Positions 36,292-45,191 of a DNA stretch of 64,000 nucleotides are shown piece after piece. Under the pieces are notes generated by a model. It saw nothing but the letters and a program-made list of their open reading frames with translations, was not told the origin of the DNA and did no database searches. How positions within the stretch are numbered: the first letter of the stretch is position 1; the number at the start of each line of letters is the position of its first letter. The translations under genes were made by a program, and so were the position numbers. The DNA comes from CBDCYS01 sp965224215. GTDB taxonomy: Bacteria; Acidobacteriota; Terriglobia; Bryobacterales; UBA6623. The stretch lies in NCBI GenBank assembly GCA_965224215.1, contig CBDCYS010000055.1:62001-126000 (forward strand), written 5' to 3'.

Positions 36292-36406
36292 ATGCGCAAT
36301 TTTTTCTACGGGGTGGAAAAGCGGTGGCCTGCTTCCGCTTTTTGGTGGAGGCGCCAAGAAAGAACCACTTTGCAAGCTTAGGGCGGGAAGTGGTAACGGT
36401 GAGCGT

Positions 36407-36552
36407 GAAGGTGTTGAAAGGGCCGCGGAGGAATGCGGAGAGCAGTACGCCATCCGCATTCCAGCCAATAATAGCCTACACCTGGAGATTGAAGACATTG
36501 TGTTCCGGCCGCCGGAAAGGCCGAGCCGCAAATCCTTGGTGCGCTACAATCT
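36407..36552 (+). pseudogene. IS1380-type transposase fragment
   Basis: A short frame between the lodB end and the kinase gene reads AEECGEQYAIRIPANNSLHLEIEDIVFRPPERPSRKSLVRYN in overlapping parts. It resembles the conserved YAIRxPAN ... LLxRPxGRPS block of IS1380-family transposases. About 45 codons only, with no start, so a relic. Confidence 0.55.
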
Positions 36553-36575
36553 CTTAGGCCTCAGGCGGAATTCTT

Positions 36576-39364
36576 ATGGTCGGCGGCACTATTAGCCATT
36601 ACAAGATCCTCGGGAAACTCGGCGAAGGCGGGATGGGTGTGGTGTACCGGGCTGAAGATACCACGCTTGGCCGCATCGTGGCACTTAAATTCCTCGCCCA
36701 GCACTTGCTCGAAGATCAGGAGGCCAGCAAACGTTTCCACAGGGAAGCCAAGGCCGCTGCTGCCCTCCATCACCCGAACGTCTGTCCTGTATATGAGATC
36801 GGTTCGGAAAACGGGCAAATCTTTCTCGCCATGGCCCTTATTGAGGGTCAAACCATCGAGGCCAGAATAGCGGAGGGACCGCTGCGCCTTGAACACGCCG
36901 TCGACATCGCTCAACAGATCGCTCAAGGACTACAAGCCGCGCATGAAAAAAAAGTAGTCCACCGCGACATCAAGCCCGGCAATGTGATGGTCGATTCCAA
37001 GGGGCACGTTACGCTGATGGACTTCGGCCTAGCGCTACTGAGTGAAGGTTCCGAGCTCAGTCGAGCGGGTACAACCATTGGCACAGCGGCCTACATGAGC
37101 CCTGAGCAAGCACAAGGGACCGAGGTGGACCATCGGACGGACATCTGGGCCCTAGGCTGCGTGCTCTATGAGATGGTTTCCGGGCAGCGGCCATTCAAGG
37201 GCCAGTACGACCAGGCGTTGCTGTACGAGATCGTCCACGAAGAGCCAGAACCACTTACCGGCGTCCGCACGGGCATCCCGCTCGAGCTGGAATGGATTGC
37301 CGGGAAGTGTCTGGCGAAGGACCGAGACGAACGCTATGAACACACAGACGAACTGCTGCGAGATCTGCGCGGGCTGCAAAAAAAACTGAGGTCAGGCAAA
37401 CTGACGGTCTCTGACTCTCGGCCGATCAGTCAGCCGATCAGCGCGGAGACCGGGCCGTTGCCAGCCTATGAACGTCCGTCGGAAGGGATGGTCCAGCCCG
37501 ATCCCTCCAATCAAACGGCGGCCGCTCGGTCCCTGTTCGACAGACGGCGACCACTTCTCGCAAGAGCGCTGTTGGTCGTCACGACGTTGGCAGTGTTGGT
37601 CATGGCGTTCTTCTACTTCCGCGGGACACCTCAGGAAACACTGGAAGCTCCTCTGCGCCGATTTGCTGTCGCACCTCCGGCGGCACGAGGTTCAGGTGAT
37701 TCGATTTCCGATATCGCCATCTCACCGAATGGCCGCCACGTCGCCTTCGTCACAGGACAGGGACCGAACAGCTTCCTGTGGGTCCAGGACCTCGATCGCG
37801 AGAAGCCGCGAGGGATCGAGGGAACGGACGGGGTGGATGAGCTTTTTTGGTCCCCAGGCAGCGACTTTATCTGCTTCGTCACTCGCCAAGAGGTAAGAAA
37901 GGTTCCAACGGGTGGCGGCCCAGTGGTGACGGTTTGTCGACTTCCGGGGAATCTTTCGTTCGGAGGCACCTGGAGCCGGGACGGGCAATCCATTGTTTTT
38001 GGCGCAGGCACAGGGGCTGCTCGAGCACTGCAAAGCAAGATCCGAACGCCATCGGGGCCGACAGCCTTGTTGGAGGTGGCATCTCGGGGAGGATCACCTG
38101 AGAAGCTTCTCGACGCCGGCAAAGCCAAGCAGTGGCAGACGGTCGGCTATCCGCATTTGCTGCCCGCTGAAGCAGATGGCAGGTTTCTTCTCTTTGAAGG
38201 AAGCAGCAGTTCCGGAGAAACCCAGGTCGTGTTGCTTAACCTCGACACCATGGAAGGACAGGTTCTGCTACCTGGGCGTCGACCGATCTACTCTTCGACC
38301 GGTCACATTATTTATAGCCCCGCTGACGGATCACCAAGGATCTGGGCGCTACCGTTTTCTATCGAGAGTTTAAGCCCCACCGGTCAACCCTTTCCGATCG
38401 CGGAGAACGCGAGGCGCGCCAGTATCTCGCTTCGGGGAACAATGGCCTATCTTGATGCCGGGAGTGAGCAACTGATCTCGCGCGACCGGGGCGGCAACGA
38501 GCTCGCGACAATCGGTCAACCACAAGAAGGCATCAGTCATGTCGCACTTTCGCCGGACGGCCGTATGGTCGCGGTCCATGGATTCGAGAACGGCAATTCT
38601 GACATATGGCTGCATGAGGTAGACCGTGACATCAAAACGCGCTTGACGGACCTGATTAGCATTGACATGCGCCCGATCTGGTCACCTACGGGAGAAGACG
38701 TCGCGTTCAGTGCGCAAAGTGCAGATAACATGAACATCTTTCTCGTAAGAGCGGATGGCGCTACAGAAGCAAGACCCTTTCTCGCAACCCCCTCGATCGA
38801 ATCGATAACCGACTGGTCGAGGGACGGCAAATACTTGCTCTACCTCAAAAGAACCGAGCTCAGCTCGGCGGGTGATCTCTGGTATTTGAAGGTTGCAGAA
38901 GCCGGCGGCACCGGTGAGTCTGTCCCCTTTCTGCAAAGTCCCGCGGATGAGACGGCCGCGACGTTGTCGCCAGATGGCCGCTTCATCGCATACATCTCTA
39001 ATGAGTCAGGTCGCCGCGAGTTGTATGTTAGACCCTTTCCCAAGGGACAAGGAAGGTGGCGTATCTCGACTAACGGCGCGCGGCAGGCCCGCTGGCGTCG
39101 CGACGGCAAAGAACTGTTCTACATCGAAGAGGACACGCTGGTGGCAGTGGGTGTAAAGACGCAGCCGACTTTTTCGGCGGATCAGTGGAACGACTTTTCG
39201 AATCAACCCACTTCCAAGATTCTGACTCTCACGTGTACGATGTTTCGGCGGACGGGCAGCGCTTCATAATCCCCGAGCCGCTTGAAGAGGAAGGGCGTGC
39301 CACCATTCGCGTGGTGCAAAATTGGGTTGCCGAGTTCAAAGACCAGCAGGGCAGAGCGGAATAG
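36576..39364 (+). pseudogene. Ser/Thr protein kinase with TolB-like propeller, late frameshift
   Basis: The kinase domain occupies residues about 5-275: LGEGGMGVVYRAED (P-loop), IVALKFLA (Lys), VVHRDIKPGNVMVD (catalytic Asp), LMDFGLALL, AAYMSPEQAQG, DIWALGCVLYEM. A membrane helix lies near 330-348 (ARALLVVTTLAVLVMAFFYF). An extracytoplasmic PD40/TolB propeller follows (DIAISPNGRHVAFVT, WSRDGQSIVF, TLSPDGRFIAYISNESGRRELYVRPFP). At about 39180 the frame slips: the expected end, GSVERLFESTHFQDSDSHVYDV to GQRFIIPEP and EFKDQQGRAE, lies in another frame and stops at 39364. The undamaged frame ends at 39269, losing about 60 residues of the last blade, so the kinase could still work. ATG 36576 follows AGGCGG. 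Confidence 0.85.
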
Positions 39365-39700
39365 GGTCCACGTTAAGAGTGCCCTCCGAGCACCGCGCTG
39401 AACCAGGAACCCGGCTGCTGCTAGCTTGATTGCTCTCGAGGCTCGGGTAGGCTGACCTGCCAAGTTTCGGAGAAAACAACTGGGTCGAGGCCAGAGGTCG
39501 CGCTTGACTCGCTGCGGGCGCTGCCAGTAGGCACAAGATACGCGGTGACGTTGTTTTCGCTCTGCCGAGACGGTCTCCTCACGACTGCAGGGGACTGCTC
39601 GGCACGATCATTTGCTCCTGCTCCAGTACTCCAGATGATTGCGCTTTCTAGGTAAACTTGCTCGGCACGATCACTTATTCCGGATGATCGCGTTTTCCAG
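39365..39700. other. Intergenic region with imperfect direct repeats
   Basis: No gene seen. GCTCGGCACGATCA occurs at about 39598 and again at about 39659, each followed by a GATGAT(T/C)GCG(C/T)TTTC segment. This is an imperfect duplication of about 60 bases just before galK. Confidence 0.6.
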
Positions 39701-40957
39701 ATGATTGAGGATAGGCCGATCCGAACGACACCCGAGCAGCGCAGCGAACGGCTTAGTGGCCGCTTCGTTGAGCGTTATGGCGAGGAGCCGCGAGTCTATC
39801 ACGCCCCTGGCCGCGTCAACCTCATTGGCGAGCACACCGACTATACCGGTGGGTTCGTGATGCCCGTGGCACTCGACTTGTTCACTCGGGTCGCCATTCG
39901 TCCCCGCCCGGACCGGCGAATCAGCGCTTTCTCCGAGGCTGTGGCGGGGCGATGCGAATTCGACCTGGATCAGGCTGGCGAGCGGGGCTCCTCGGCGCAG
40001 GTGGGCGGGAACGGGAACTCTAGCTGGGGCCGCTACATCCAAGGCGTCGCGGTCATGATCGAGCGGGCCGGCTACCGGCTTCGCGGGGCGGATGTGATGG
40101 TATCCAGCGACGTCCCGGTCGGCTCGGGCCTGAGCTCGTCGGCTGCACTTGAAGTCGCAACGGCGTTTGCGCTGTTGGCGGAGGCTAGTGACGCGACGGA
40201 AGCCTTCGAGATCGACCCTTCCGCGCTCGCGAAGATCTGCCTCCGGGCGGAGAATGAGTTCGTGGGCGTGCAGTGCGGCATTATGGATCAAATGGCGGCG
40301 GCCAGTTGCATCGCGGATCATGCATTGCTGCTGGATTGCCGCAGCCTGCGTTCTCGTCATTTGCCGATCCCCCGAGCTGCAAAAATCGTCGTCGCAAACA
40401 CGATGGTTCGACACGAGCATGGGGAAGGGCAGTACAACATCCGGTGCAAGGAATGCACGGACAGCACGCAGCTTCTCTCCCAAGCGCGCGGCGCGGCGTT
40501 GACGCTAAGGGACTTGAAGCCGGCCGATCTGCCCGAAGCGGGACGAGTGCTGCCGGAGAAGTTGTTTCAACGCGTTCGACATGTCGTTACTGAGAACGAC
40601 CGCGTTCAACAGTCCGCCCAAGCGTTGGAAGCGGAGGACGTCCCTACATTCGGTACGCTGATGAATGAGTCGCACGACAGCTTGAAGGACGATTACGAGG
40701 TGAGTTGCCCGGAACTGGATCGAATGGTTGATCTTGCCAGGAGTGTAGGCGGTGTTTTCGGGTCGCGAATGACGGGCGGCGGCTTCGGAGGTTGCACCGT
40801 TAGCCTGGTCGCGGCGGATCGAGTTGAGGAGTTCGTTGGCTCCGTTTCGCAAGGTTACTTCGAATCGACAGGCATAAAGCCCTGGATGCACGTTTGCACG
40901 GCCTCCTCGGGGGTTTGCCGAATCTATCCGGCGAAGGATCAGGGGCCGCAGGGTTGA
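39701..40957 (+). CDS. galK: Galactokinase
   Basis: GHMP kinase that phosphorylates galactose at C1 in the Leloir pathway. 418 residues. The galactokinase signature is APGRVNLIGEHTDYTGGFVMPVALD (about 33-57). The ATP-binding GHMP motif is VPVGSGLSSSAALEVA, then NEFVGVQCGIMDQMAAA and the C-terminal GSRMTGGGFGGCTVSLV. The catalytic Asp lies in GIMDQ. Start at ATG 39701, with no strong ribosome site, so a different start is possible. An intrinsic terminator follows. No galT or galE is adjacent. Clean frame. Confidence 0.94.
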   Translation: MIEDRPIRTTPEQRSERLSGRFVERYGEEPRVYHAPGRVNLIGEHTDYTGGFVMPVALDLFTRVAIRPRPDRRISAFSEAVAGRCEFDLDQAGERGSSAQVGGNGNSSWGRYIQGVAVMIERAGYRLRGADVMVSSDVPVGSGLSSSAALEVATAFALLAEASDATEAFEIDPSALAKICLRAENEFVGVQCGIMDQMAAASCIADHALLLDCRSLRSRHLPIPRAAKIVVANTMVRHEHGEGQYNIRCKECTDSTQLLSQARGAALTLRDLKPADLPEAGRVLPEKLFQRVRHVVTENDRVQQSAQALEAEDVPTFGTLMNESHDSLKDDYEVSCPELDRMVDLARSVGGVFGSRMTGGGFGGCTVSLVAADRVEEFVGSVSQGYFESTGIKPWMHVCTASSGVCRIYPAKDQGPQG

Positions 40958-40991
40958 ACGGGTTCCAGGAGTTCATCTAGGAGCGAAGGGG

Positions 40992-41022
40992 ATCCGCCGC
41001 ACGCCTACCTCGGCGGATTTTC
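40992..41022 (+). terminator. Rho-independent terminator of galK
   Basis: Stem ATCCGCCG (40992-40999) with CGGCGGAT (41011-41018), 11-base loop, then TTTT. It lies about 35 bases after the galK stop. Confidence 0.75.
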
Positions 41023-41158
41023 CGTTGCGTAGCCCTGAAGGTGGTCAAGCCCGGTCCCCCGGAGACTCCGTCGAATCTCCCGTCCCCGGATTGTGCGGAC
41101 ATAACCTTCGAACTAACCGCTGCCGCTGAGCAGCATCAAGAATTGAGTACAACCAAGA

Positions 41159-42709
41159 TTGAAGTACGACCTCATCATCATCGGCGGCGGCATCAACGGC
41201 TGCGCCCTCGCGCGCCTGGCCTCGGCTAACGGCCTCTCCGTTGCCTTGCTGGAGAAGAACGACTTTGGATCAGGCGTCACGAGCCGCTCGACTCGCTTGA
41301 TCCACGGCGGTCTGCGGTATCTCGAAAGCGGACGAATCGGACTGGTTCGCGAGTCGTTGCGGGAACGCCGGGCCCTTCTGCGAAACTTCCCCGGACAGGT
41401 CAAGATCCAACCGTTTCTGATTCCCGTCTACAAGTCGGATAGAAGGCGGCCGTTCTACATTTCCATTGGGCTGCATCTTTATCAGTGGCTGGCGGGTGAC
41501 GCTGAACTGGGCGGGTTCAAGCGGCTTTCGATTGACGAAATCAGAGCGTTGGCGCCGCGTCTGGATACAAGAGACCTGTCGGCGGCATTCCTTTATCACG
41601 ACTGTCAGGCAACCTATCCGGAACGGTTGTCTTTGGAGATGGCGCTCCAAGCGGAAGATGCGGGAGCGGCGATCCACAACCACACCAAGGTGGATGGCTT
41701 TCTCATTGGCACGAGCGGGGTCGAGGGCGTGCGAGCGAGGGGACCCGAAGGCGAGCGCACGCTGCGATCGAGGCTCGTCATCAATGCGGCCGGGCCGTGG
41801 ATTGACTCCGTGCGAGCGCTGATTCCGGGCGGGCCTGGGAAGCGACTCGTCACCAGACTCAACGGCGCGCACATCGTGATCAGGCCCTTCACGGGAGCTC
41901 CCGCGGCGGCGGTTTATCACGAGGCGCGCTCCGATGGCCGGCCGTTCTTCGTGATCCCGTGGCGCGGATTGACCCTGATTGGTACGACAGAGACGTCCTT
42001 CGAAGGCGACCCTGACCGGGTGACGCCAACCGAGGGGGAAATTCGCTATCTGCTCGATGAGACGAACGGCCTCTTCCCTGGCGCGCAACTAAGCCGCGCG
42101 TCGATTCTTTATGCCTACGCAGGTTCGCGGCCGCTCTTGCACGTTCATGGAGAAAGCATGAATAGGGCGTCGCGCGATCATTCGATCTACGATCACGAAA
42201 AAGAAGAAGGACTCAAAGGCCTGCTGACTTTGGTCGGCGGCAAGTTGACTACCGCGCCTTCATTCGCGAGAGAGGCGCTGAAGATCGCTGCGACGAAGGT
42301 CGGTGCCGCGCCGCCTCGTGATTCGCAAACGACGGTGAATCTAGAGGGTGTCTGCCCCAGACTGGCCGAGATCTATGGGCCGCGTGCACGGGATGTCGAA
42401 GAGTTCATTCGCAAAACCGTCGGAGGGTCAGTTCCCGCGCTCAGCGGTGCTGAAACAACCGTTGGCGAGATCGTTTACGCTGTCGAGCATGAGAAAGCAA
42501 GAACGCTCGGGGACATCCTGTTCAGGCGGACCGGTCTGGCGTTTGACCCGGCATACGACGCATCTTGGCCGCTGCGGGTCCTTGAGATTGTGACGGGCGC
42601 GGAAGGCTGGACGGCAACTGCTCCGGACCACGCGCTGGCCGAATACGAGGCCGAGCGAAATGCGTTTCTCGTTGGATGCGCATCCGAACGAGGGGACTAC
42701 CCTGGGTAG
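41159..42709 (+). CDS. glpD: Glycerol-3-phosphate dehydrogenase, FAD-dependent
   Basis: Membrane-associated flavoprotein that oxidises glycerol-3-phosphate to dihydroxyacetone phosphate and feeds electrons to quinones. 516 residues. N-terminal FAD motif DLIIIGGGINGCALARLA, then FGSGVTSRSTRLIHGGLRYLE, LIPVYKSDRRRPFYISIGLHLYQWLAG, ATYPERLSLEMALQAEDAG, LVINAAGPWID, FFVIPWRGLTLIGTTE, YAYAGSRPLL and GLLTLVGGKLTTA. Starts with TTG 41159 (reads MKYDLIIIGGG), the first codon that fits the family. The ribosome site is weak. Ends normally at 42709 with a short C-terminal domain. Clean frame. Confidence 0.93.
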   Translation: MKYDLIIIGGGINGCALARLASANGLSVALLEKNDFGSGVTSRSTRLIHGGLRYLESGRIGLVRESLRERRALLRNFPGQVKIQPFLIPVYKSDRRRPFYISIGLHLYQWLAGDAELGGFKRLSIDEIRALAPRLDTRDLSAAFLYHDCQATYPERLSLEMALQAEDAGAAIHNHTKVDGFLIGTSGVEGVRARGPEGERTLRSRLVINAAGPWIDSVRALIPGGPGKRLVTRLNGAHIVIRPFTGAPAAAVYHEARSDGRPFFVIPWRGLTLIGTTETSFEGDPDRVTPTEGEIRYLLDETNGLFPGAQLSRASILYAYAGSRPLLHVHGESMNRASRDHSIYDHEKEEGLKGLLTLVGGKLTTAPSFAREALKIAATKVGAAPPRDSQTTVNLEGVCPRLAEIYGPRARDVEEFIRKTVGGSVPALSGAETTVGEIVYAVEHEKARTLGDILFRRTGLAFDPAYDASWPLRVLEIVTGAEGWTATAPDHALAEYEAERNAFLVGCASERGDYPG

Positions 42710-42792
42710 CCGAACGACAACTACGCAGGTTTCCTGAAGGGGTTACGCGCGTATCTCCTATGCTATGATCGTGTTTCCAATTTGAGAGGTGC

Positions 42793-43413
42793 GTGCAGTT
42801 GGTAGACCTTGAGAAAAAGCAGGTAAATCTGGGAAGATTCGCGGCCCGCGCGGTGGCGGACTTCGAGAGAAAGGTGGGAGCGATTCCGACCTCACCATTC
42901 TTGGCGCAAAAGCTGGTTCGGCCGCTGCCACTCGAGCGCGCCAGACGGGTCGTGGAATTGGGAGCCGGAAAGGGGATGATCACCCGCTTGCTGCTGGACC
43001 GGATGCCGGCCAGCAGCCGCTTGATCGCCATCGAGATCGATCCCGAGTTAGCTCAACACCTCCGATCGAGATTCTCGGATCCACGCCTGGAAGTGATCAA
43101 CGCCTGCGCCGGATCAGCTCGTGAGGAGCTGCGCCGCAGAGGCTGGGGGCGAGTGGACGTGGCAGTTGCCTCGGTTGCATTCGGCTTTTTGACCGACTCG
43201 AAAGCCCACGAAATCTTCTCTTCCGTCAAGCCGTTCCTTGGCGAGGATAGTATTTTTACCCTCTATCAATATGCTCACCGGATGAAGATGCTGGAGGGAC
43301 GTTTTTCCTACTTTGATATCAGCCAGCTACTCGACCAACACTTCCCCAAGATCGAGCGCAGGGCATTCTGGCCCAATCTTCCTCCCGCGTTCATTTTTGA
43401 TTGCCGCATGTGA
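42793..43413 (+). CDS. SAM-dependent methyltransferase, phospholipid N-methyltransferase-like
   Basis: 206 residues, class I fold. The SAM motif VVELGAGKGMITRLLLDRM (about 55-73) is followed by the acidic-loop strand LIAIEIDPELAQHL, then VDVAVASVAFGF and FTLYQYAHRMKML. This pattern fits PmtA-type phosphatidylethanolamine N-methyltransferases and distant rRNA dimethyladenosine transferases; the first is favoured by the short C-terminal part and the NLPPAFIFDCRM end. GTG 42793 is the likely start, preceded by GAGAGG. The role here is inferred. Confidence 0.75.
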   Translation: MQLVDLEKKQVNLGRFAARAVADFERKVGAIPTSPFLAQKLVRPLPLERARRVVELGAGKGMITRLLLDRMPASSRLIAIEIDPELAQHLRSRFSDPRLEVINACAGSAREELRRRGWGRVDVAVASVAFGFLTDSKAHEIFSSVKPFLGEDSIFTLYQYAHRMKMLEGRFSYFDISQLLDQHFPKIERRAFWPNLPPAFIFDCRM

Positions 43414-43449
43414 CGGATTGCCGCATGTGACAGCATCCCAGGATGCCGT

Positions 43450-43469
43450 GGGCGTAGCACGCTATGCCC
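43450..43469. repeat. Dispersed hairpin repeat, copy 2
   Basis: GGGCGTAGC-AC-GCTATGCCC, one substitution from the copy at 29984, and again followed by CCTACA. It lies just upstream of the Bug-type protein gene. Confidence 0.75.
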
Positions 43470-43493
43470 CTACATAGGCCGACGTTTTCTTCT

Positions 43494-44465
43494 ATGCTGA
43501 CAGCGATGTCTTTCGGCAAGGTTACCGCGCTACTCGCAGCGGCGTTACTGTTGACGGGCTGTCAATCAGAGGATGGTCCATTCCCCTCGCGTGAGCTGAA
43601 GTTGATCGTTCAGGCCTCGCCCGGCGGCCTCTCCGACTCGGTGTCCCGCATCATAGCGAGTCTCAGCGAGGCTGATCTCGGGGTCCCCATCGTCTGTGAG
43701 AACAAGCCGGGAGCCAGCGGAGCACTGGCGTTTTCTTATGTCACCCGGCGGCCCCCGGATGGTTACACCATCGGCCACGCTCCGGTGGAAATCGCCATGG
43801 TCCGGTCGCTTGGCTACGCGGACGTCGGCCCGGAGGACATGGACTTGATCTGCCTGGTGCAAAAGTCTCCGCCGGTGCTGGTCGTTCGGTCCGATTCGCC
43901 CTGGAAGAGCTTCGATGAGTTTCTCAACGCCGCGCGAGAGCGGCCGGGGGAACTCATCATGGCCAACTCGGGCACGGGTTCGATCTGGCATTTCAACACG
44001 CTGTTGATGGAAAAGTACGCCGATTTCAGAGTCACGCATGTGCCCTACTCAGGCTCGTCGGGCTCCTTGGCTTCGCTATTGGGGGGACACGTGGATGCGG
44101 TCATTTCTGGAGCCGCGGAGGCGGTTGCCAATGTGCAAGCCGGGCGGTTGCGGCCATTGATCGTTCTTGCGCCGGATCGCTCTCAGCTTTACCCCGATGT
44201 GCCCACCACGCACGAGCTCGGCTATCCCTTCGGCGCACCGGCATGGGGCGGGTTCTTCGGCCCGAAAGGCATCCCGCAAGGCGTGAAGACCAAATTGCAG
44301 AACGCGTTTCGAAAGGCCTACGATAATCCAGAGTGGAAAAAGCTCTGCAAGGAACGCGGCATGGAACCAGTCTTCCTTGACAGCGAGGAGTTCCACGAGT
44401 TCGCGATGGCGCAGTCGGAATTCTTCGGTAAGGAGATCCCACAGTTGTTGACGATGGAGCGCTGA
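43494..44465 (+). CDS. Bug/TctC-type solute-binding lipoprotein
   Basis: Tripartite tricarboxylate transporter receptor of the Bug family, which binds carboxylates in the periplasm. The lipoprotein signal is clear from ATG 43494: FGKVTALLAAALLLTGCQSE, with the lipid-modified Cys about residue 23. Family motifs: LKLIVQASPGGLSDSVSRII, VCENKPGASGALAFSYVTRRPPDGYTIGH, VLVVRSDSPWKSFDEFLNAARERPGEL, THVPYSGSSGSLASLLGGHVDAV, and YPDVPTTHELGYPFGAPAWGGFFGPKGIPQGV. No TctA/TctB transporter genes are in the window, so it is an orphan receptor, as Bug proteins often are. The frame also opens at 43464, but that start lies in the hairpin repeat. Confidence 0.9.
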   Translation: MLTAMSFGKVTALLAAALLLTGCQSEDGPFPSRELKLIVQASPGGLSDSVSRIIASLSEADLGVPIVCENKPGASGALAFSYVTRRPPDGYTIGHAPVEIAMVRSLGYADVGPEDMDLICLVQKSPPVLVVRSDSPWKSFDEFLNAARERPGELIMANSGTGSIWHFNTLLMEKYADFRVTHVPYSGSSGSLASLLGGHVDAVISGAAEAVANVQAGRLRPLIVLAPDRSQLYPDVPTTHELGYPFGAPAWGGFFGPKGIPQGVKTKLQNAFRKAYDNPEWKKLCKERGMEPVFLDSEEFHEFAMAQSEFFGKEIPQLLTMER

Positions 44466-44603
44466 GCGAGTTCGACGTTTGTTCCAAAGCGTTGGCTTGC
44501 CCGGCTTGATGGAGGGCTTGCACGGGACGAAGCGATGGCTCCCATTCCGCCGGCCCATGTATTCTGGTAGTTGCGGCAAACGTGCCGCCGCCCGGAACCC
44601 CTA

Positions 44604-45191
44604 ATGTCCAACATGCCCGTCACTGCTTCGGATCGCGAAATCACGACGAGCGATGATCCGATCGCGCTTGAGGTGCCTCAGTGTGACCTGGGAATAGGAA
44701 ACGTCATTCTGTCCCCGGATTCGAAAGGCTTGATCGAGGACGTGCGGGTCAACCCCTTCCTGCTGTGGCCGGACGATCGAGGCTACTTCCTCGAAGTCAC
44801 TCGAATCCAGGAAGGTTTGCCAAAGGACTTCCCTGCCGAGTCAACGCAGGTTTCGGCGGCGCTCAGCTACCCCGGCACGATCAAGGCATTCCACTATCAC
44901 CTGCATCAGACCGACTTCTGGGTTCCAGCTCAGGGTATGTTCCAGGTGGTTCTGGTCGACCTGAGAAAGGGATCGAAAACGTTCGGCGTCCGCAATACCC
45001 TCCACGTGGGTGCGCTACGCCCTTGGCAGATCTTGATTCCGCCCGGCGTGGGGCACGGTTACAAGGTCGTCGGAACGAGTCCAGCCATGCTGATCTACGT
45101 GACAGACCGCGTCTACAACCCCCAAGACGAGAGACGCATCTCCTACAACGATCCCAACATCGCCTACGACTGGGAGACACAGCACAAATGA
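44604..45191 (+). CDS. rmlC: dTDP-4-dehydrorhamnose 3,5-epimerase family protein
   Basis: Cupin enzyme of dTDP-L-rhamnose synthesis. Preferred start ATG 44604 gives about 195 residues. The family region is DVRVNPFLLWPDDRGYFLEV, then TIKAFHYHLHQTDFWVPAQGMFQVVLVDLRKGSKTFG (catalytic His in FHYHLHQ) and WQILIPPGVGHGYKVVG (product-side Tyr). It ends with IAYDWETQHK and overlaps the start of rfbB by ATGA, so the two are translationally coupled. The motif IKAFHYH differs slightly from the canonical RGLHYQ, so a related 3- or 3,5-epimerase is possible. Confidence 0.85.
   Translation: MSNMPVTASDREITTSDDPIALEVPQCDLGIGNVILSPDSKGLIEDVRVNPFLLWPDDRGYFLEVTRIQEGLPKDFPAESTQVSAALSYPGTIKAFHYHLHQTDFWVPAQGMFQVVLVDLRKGSKTFGVRNTLHVGALRPWQILIPPGVGHGYKVVGTSPAMLIYVTDRVYNPQDERRISYNDPNIAYDWETQHK

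Larger units (their letters stand above)
33185..36381 (+). pseudogene. lodB: LodB-type FAD flavoprotein, frameshifted and split by two IS elements
   Basis: LodB proteins are tryptophan-halogenase-like flavoproteins that hydroxylate the Trp of LodA to build its cofactor. GTG 33185 starts VGYPHQDYHAVVLGGGPAGCATALAL (Rossmann GxGxxG type), then SIGESIPPDTRLLLEQLG, WHLDRRRFDRFLARK and FVVDATG. At about 33775 the frame shifts; MLEAVEYGWWYAARLPDGR, WLAVGDAASAYDPISSQGIHKAL and RFDVYLKMR follow. The gene then meets an IS at 34217. Its end resumes at 36292 (MRNFFYGVEKRWPASAFWWRRQ) and stops at 36381. Both the indel and the insertions destroy it. The upstream lodA lies 25 bases away, so they formed an operon. 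Confidence 0.82.
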
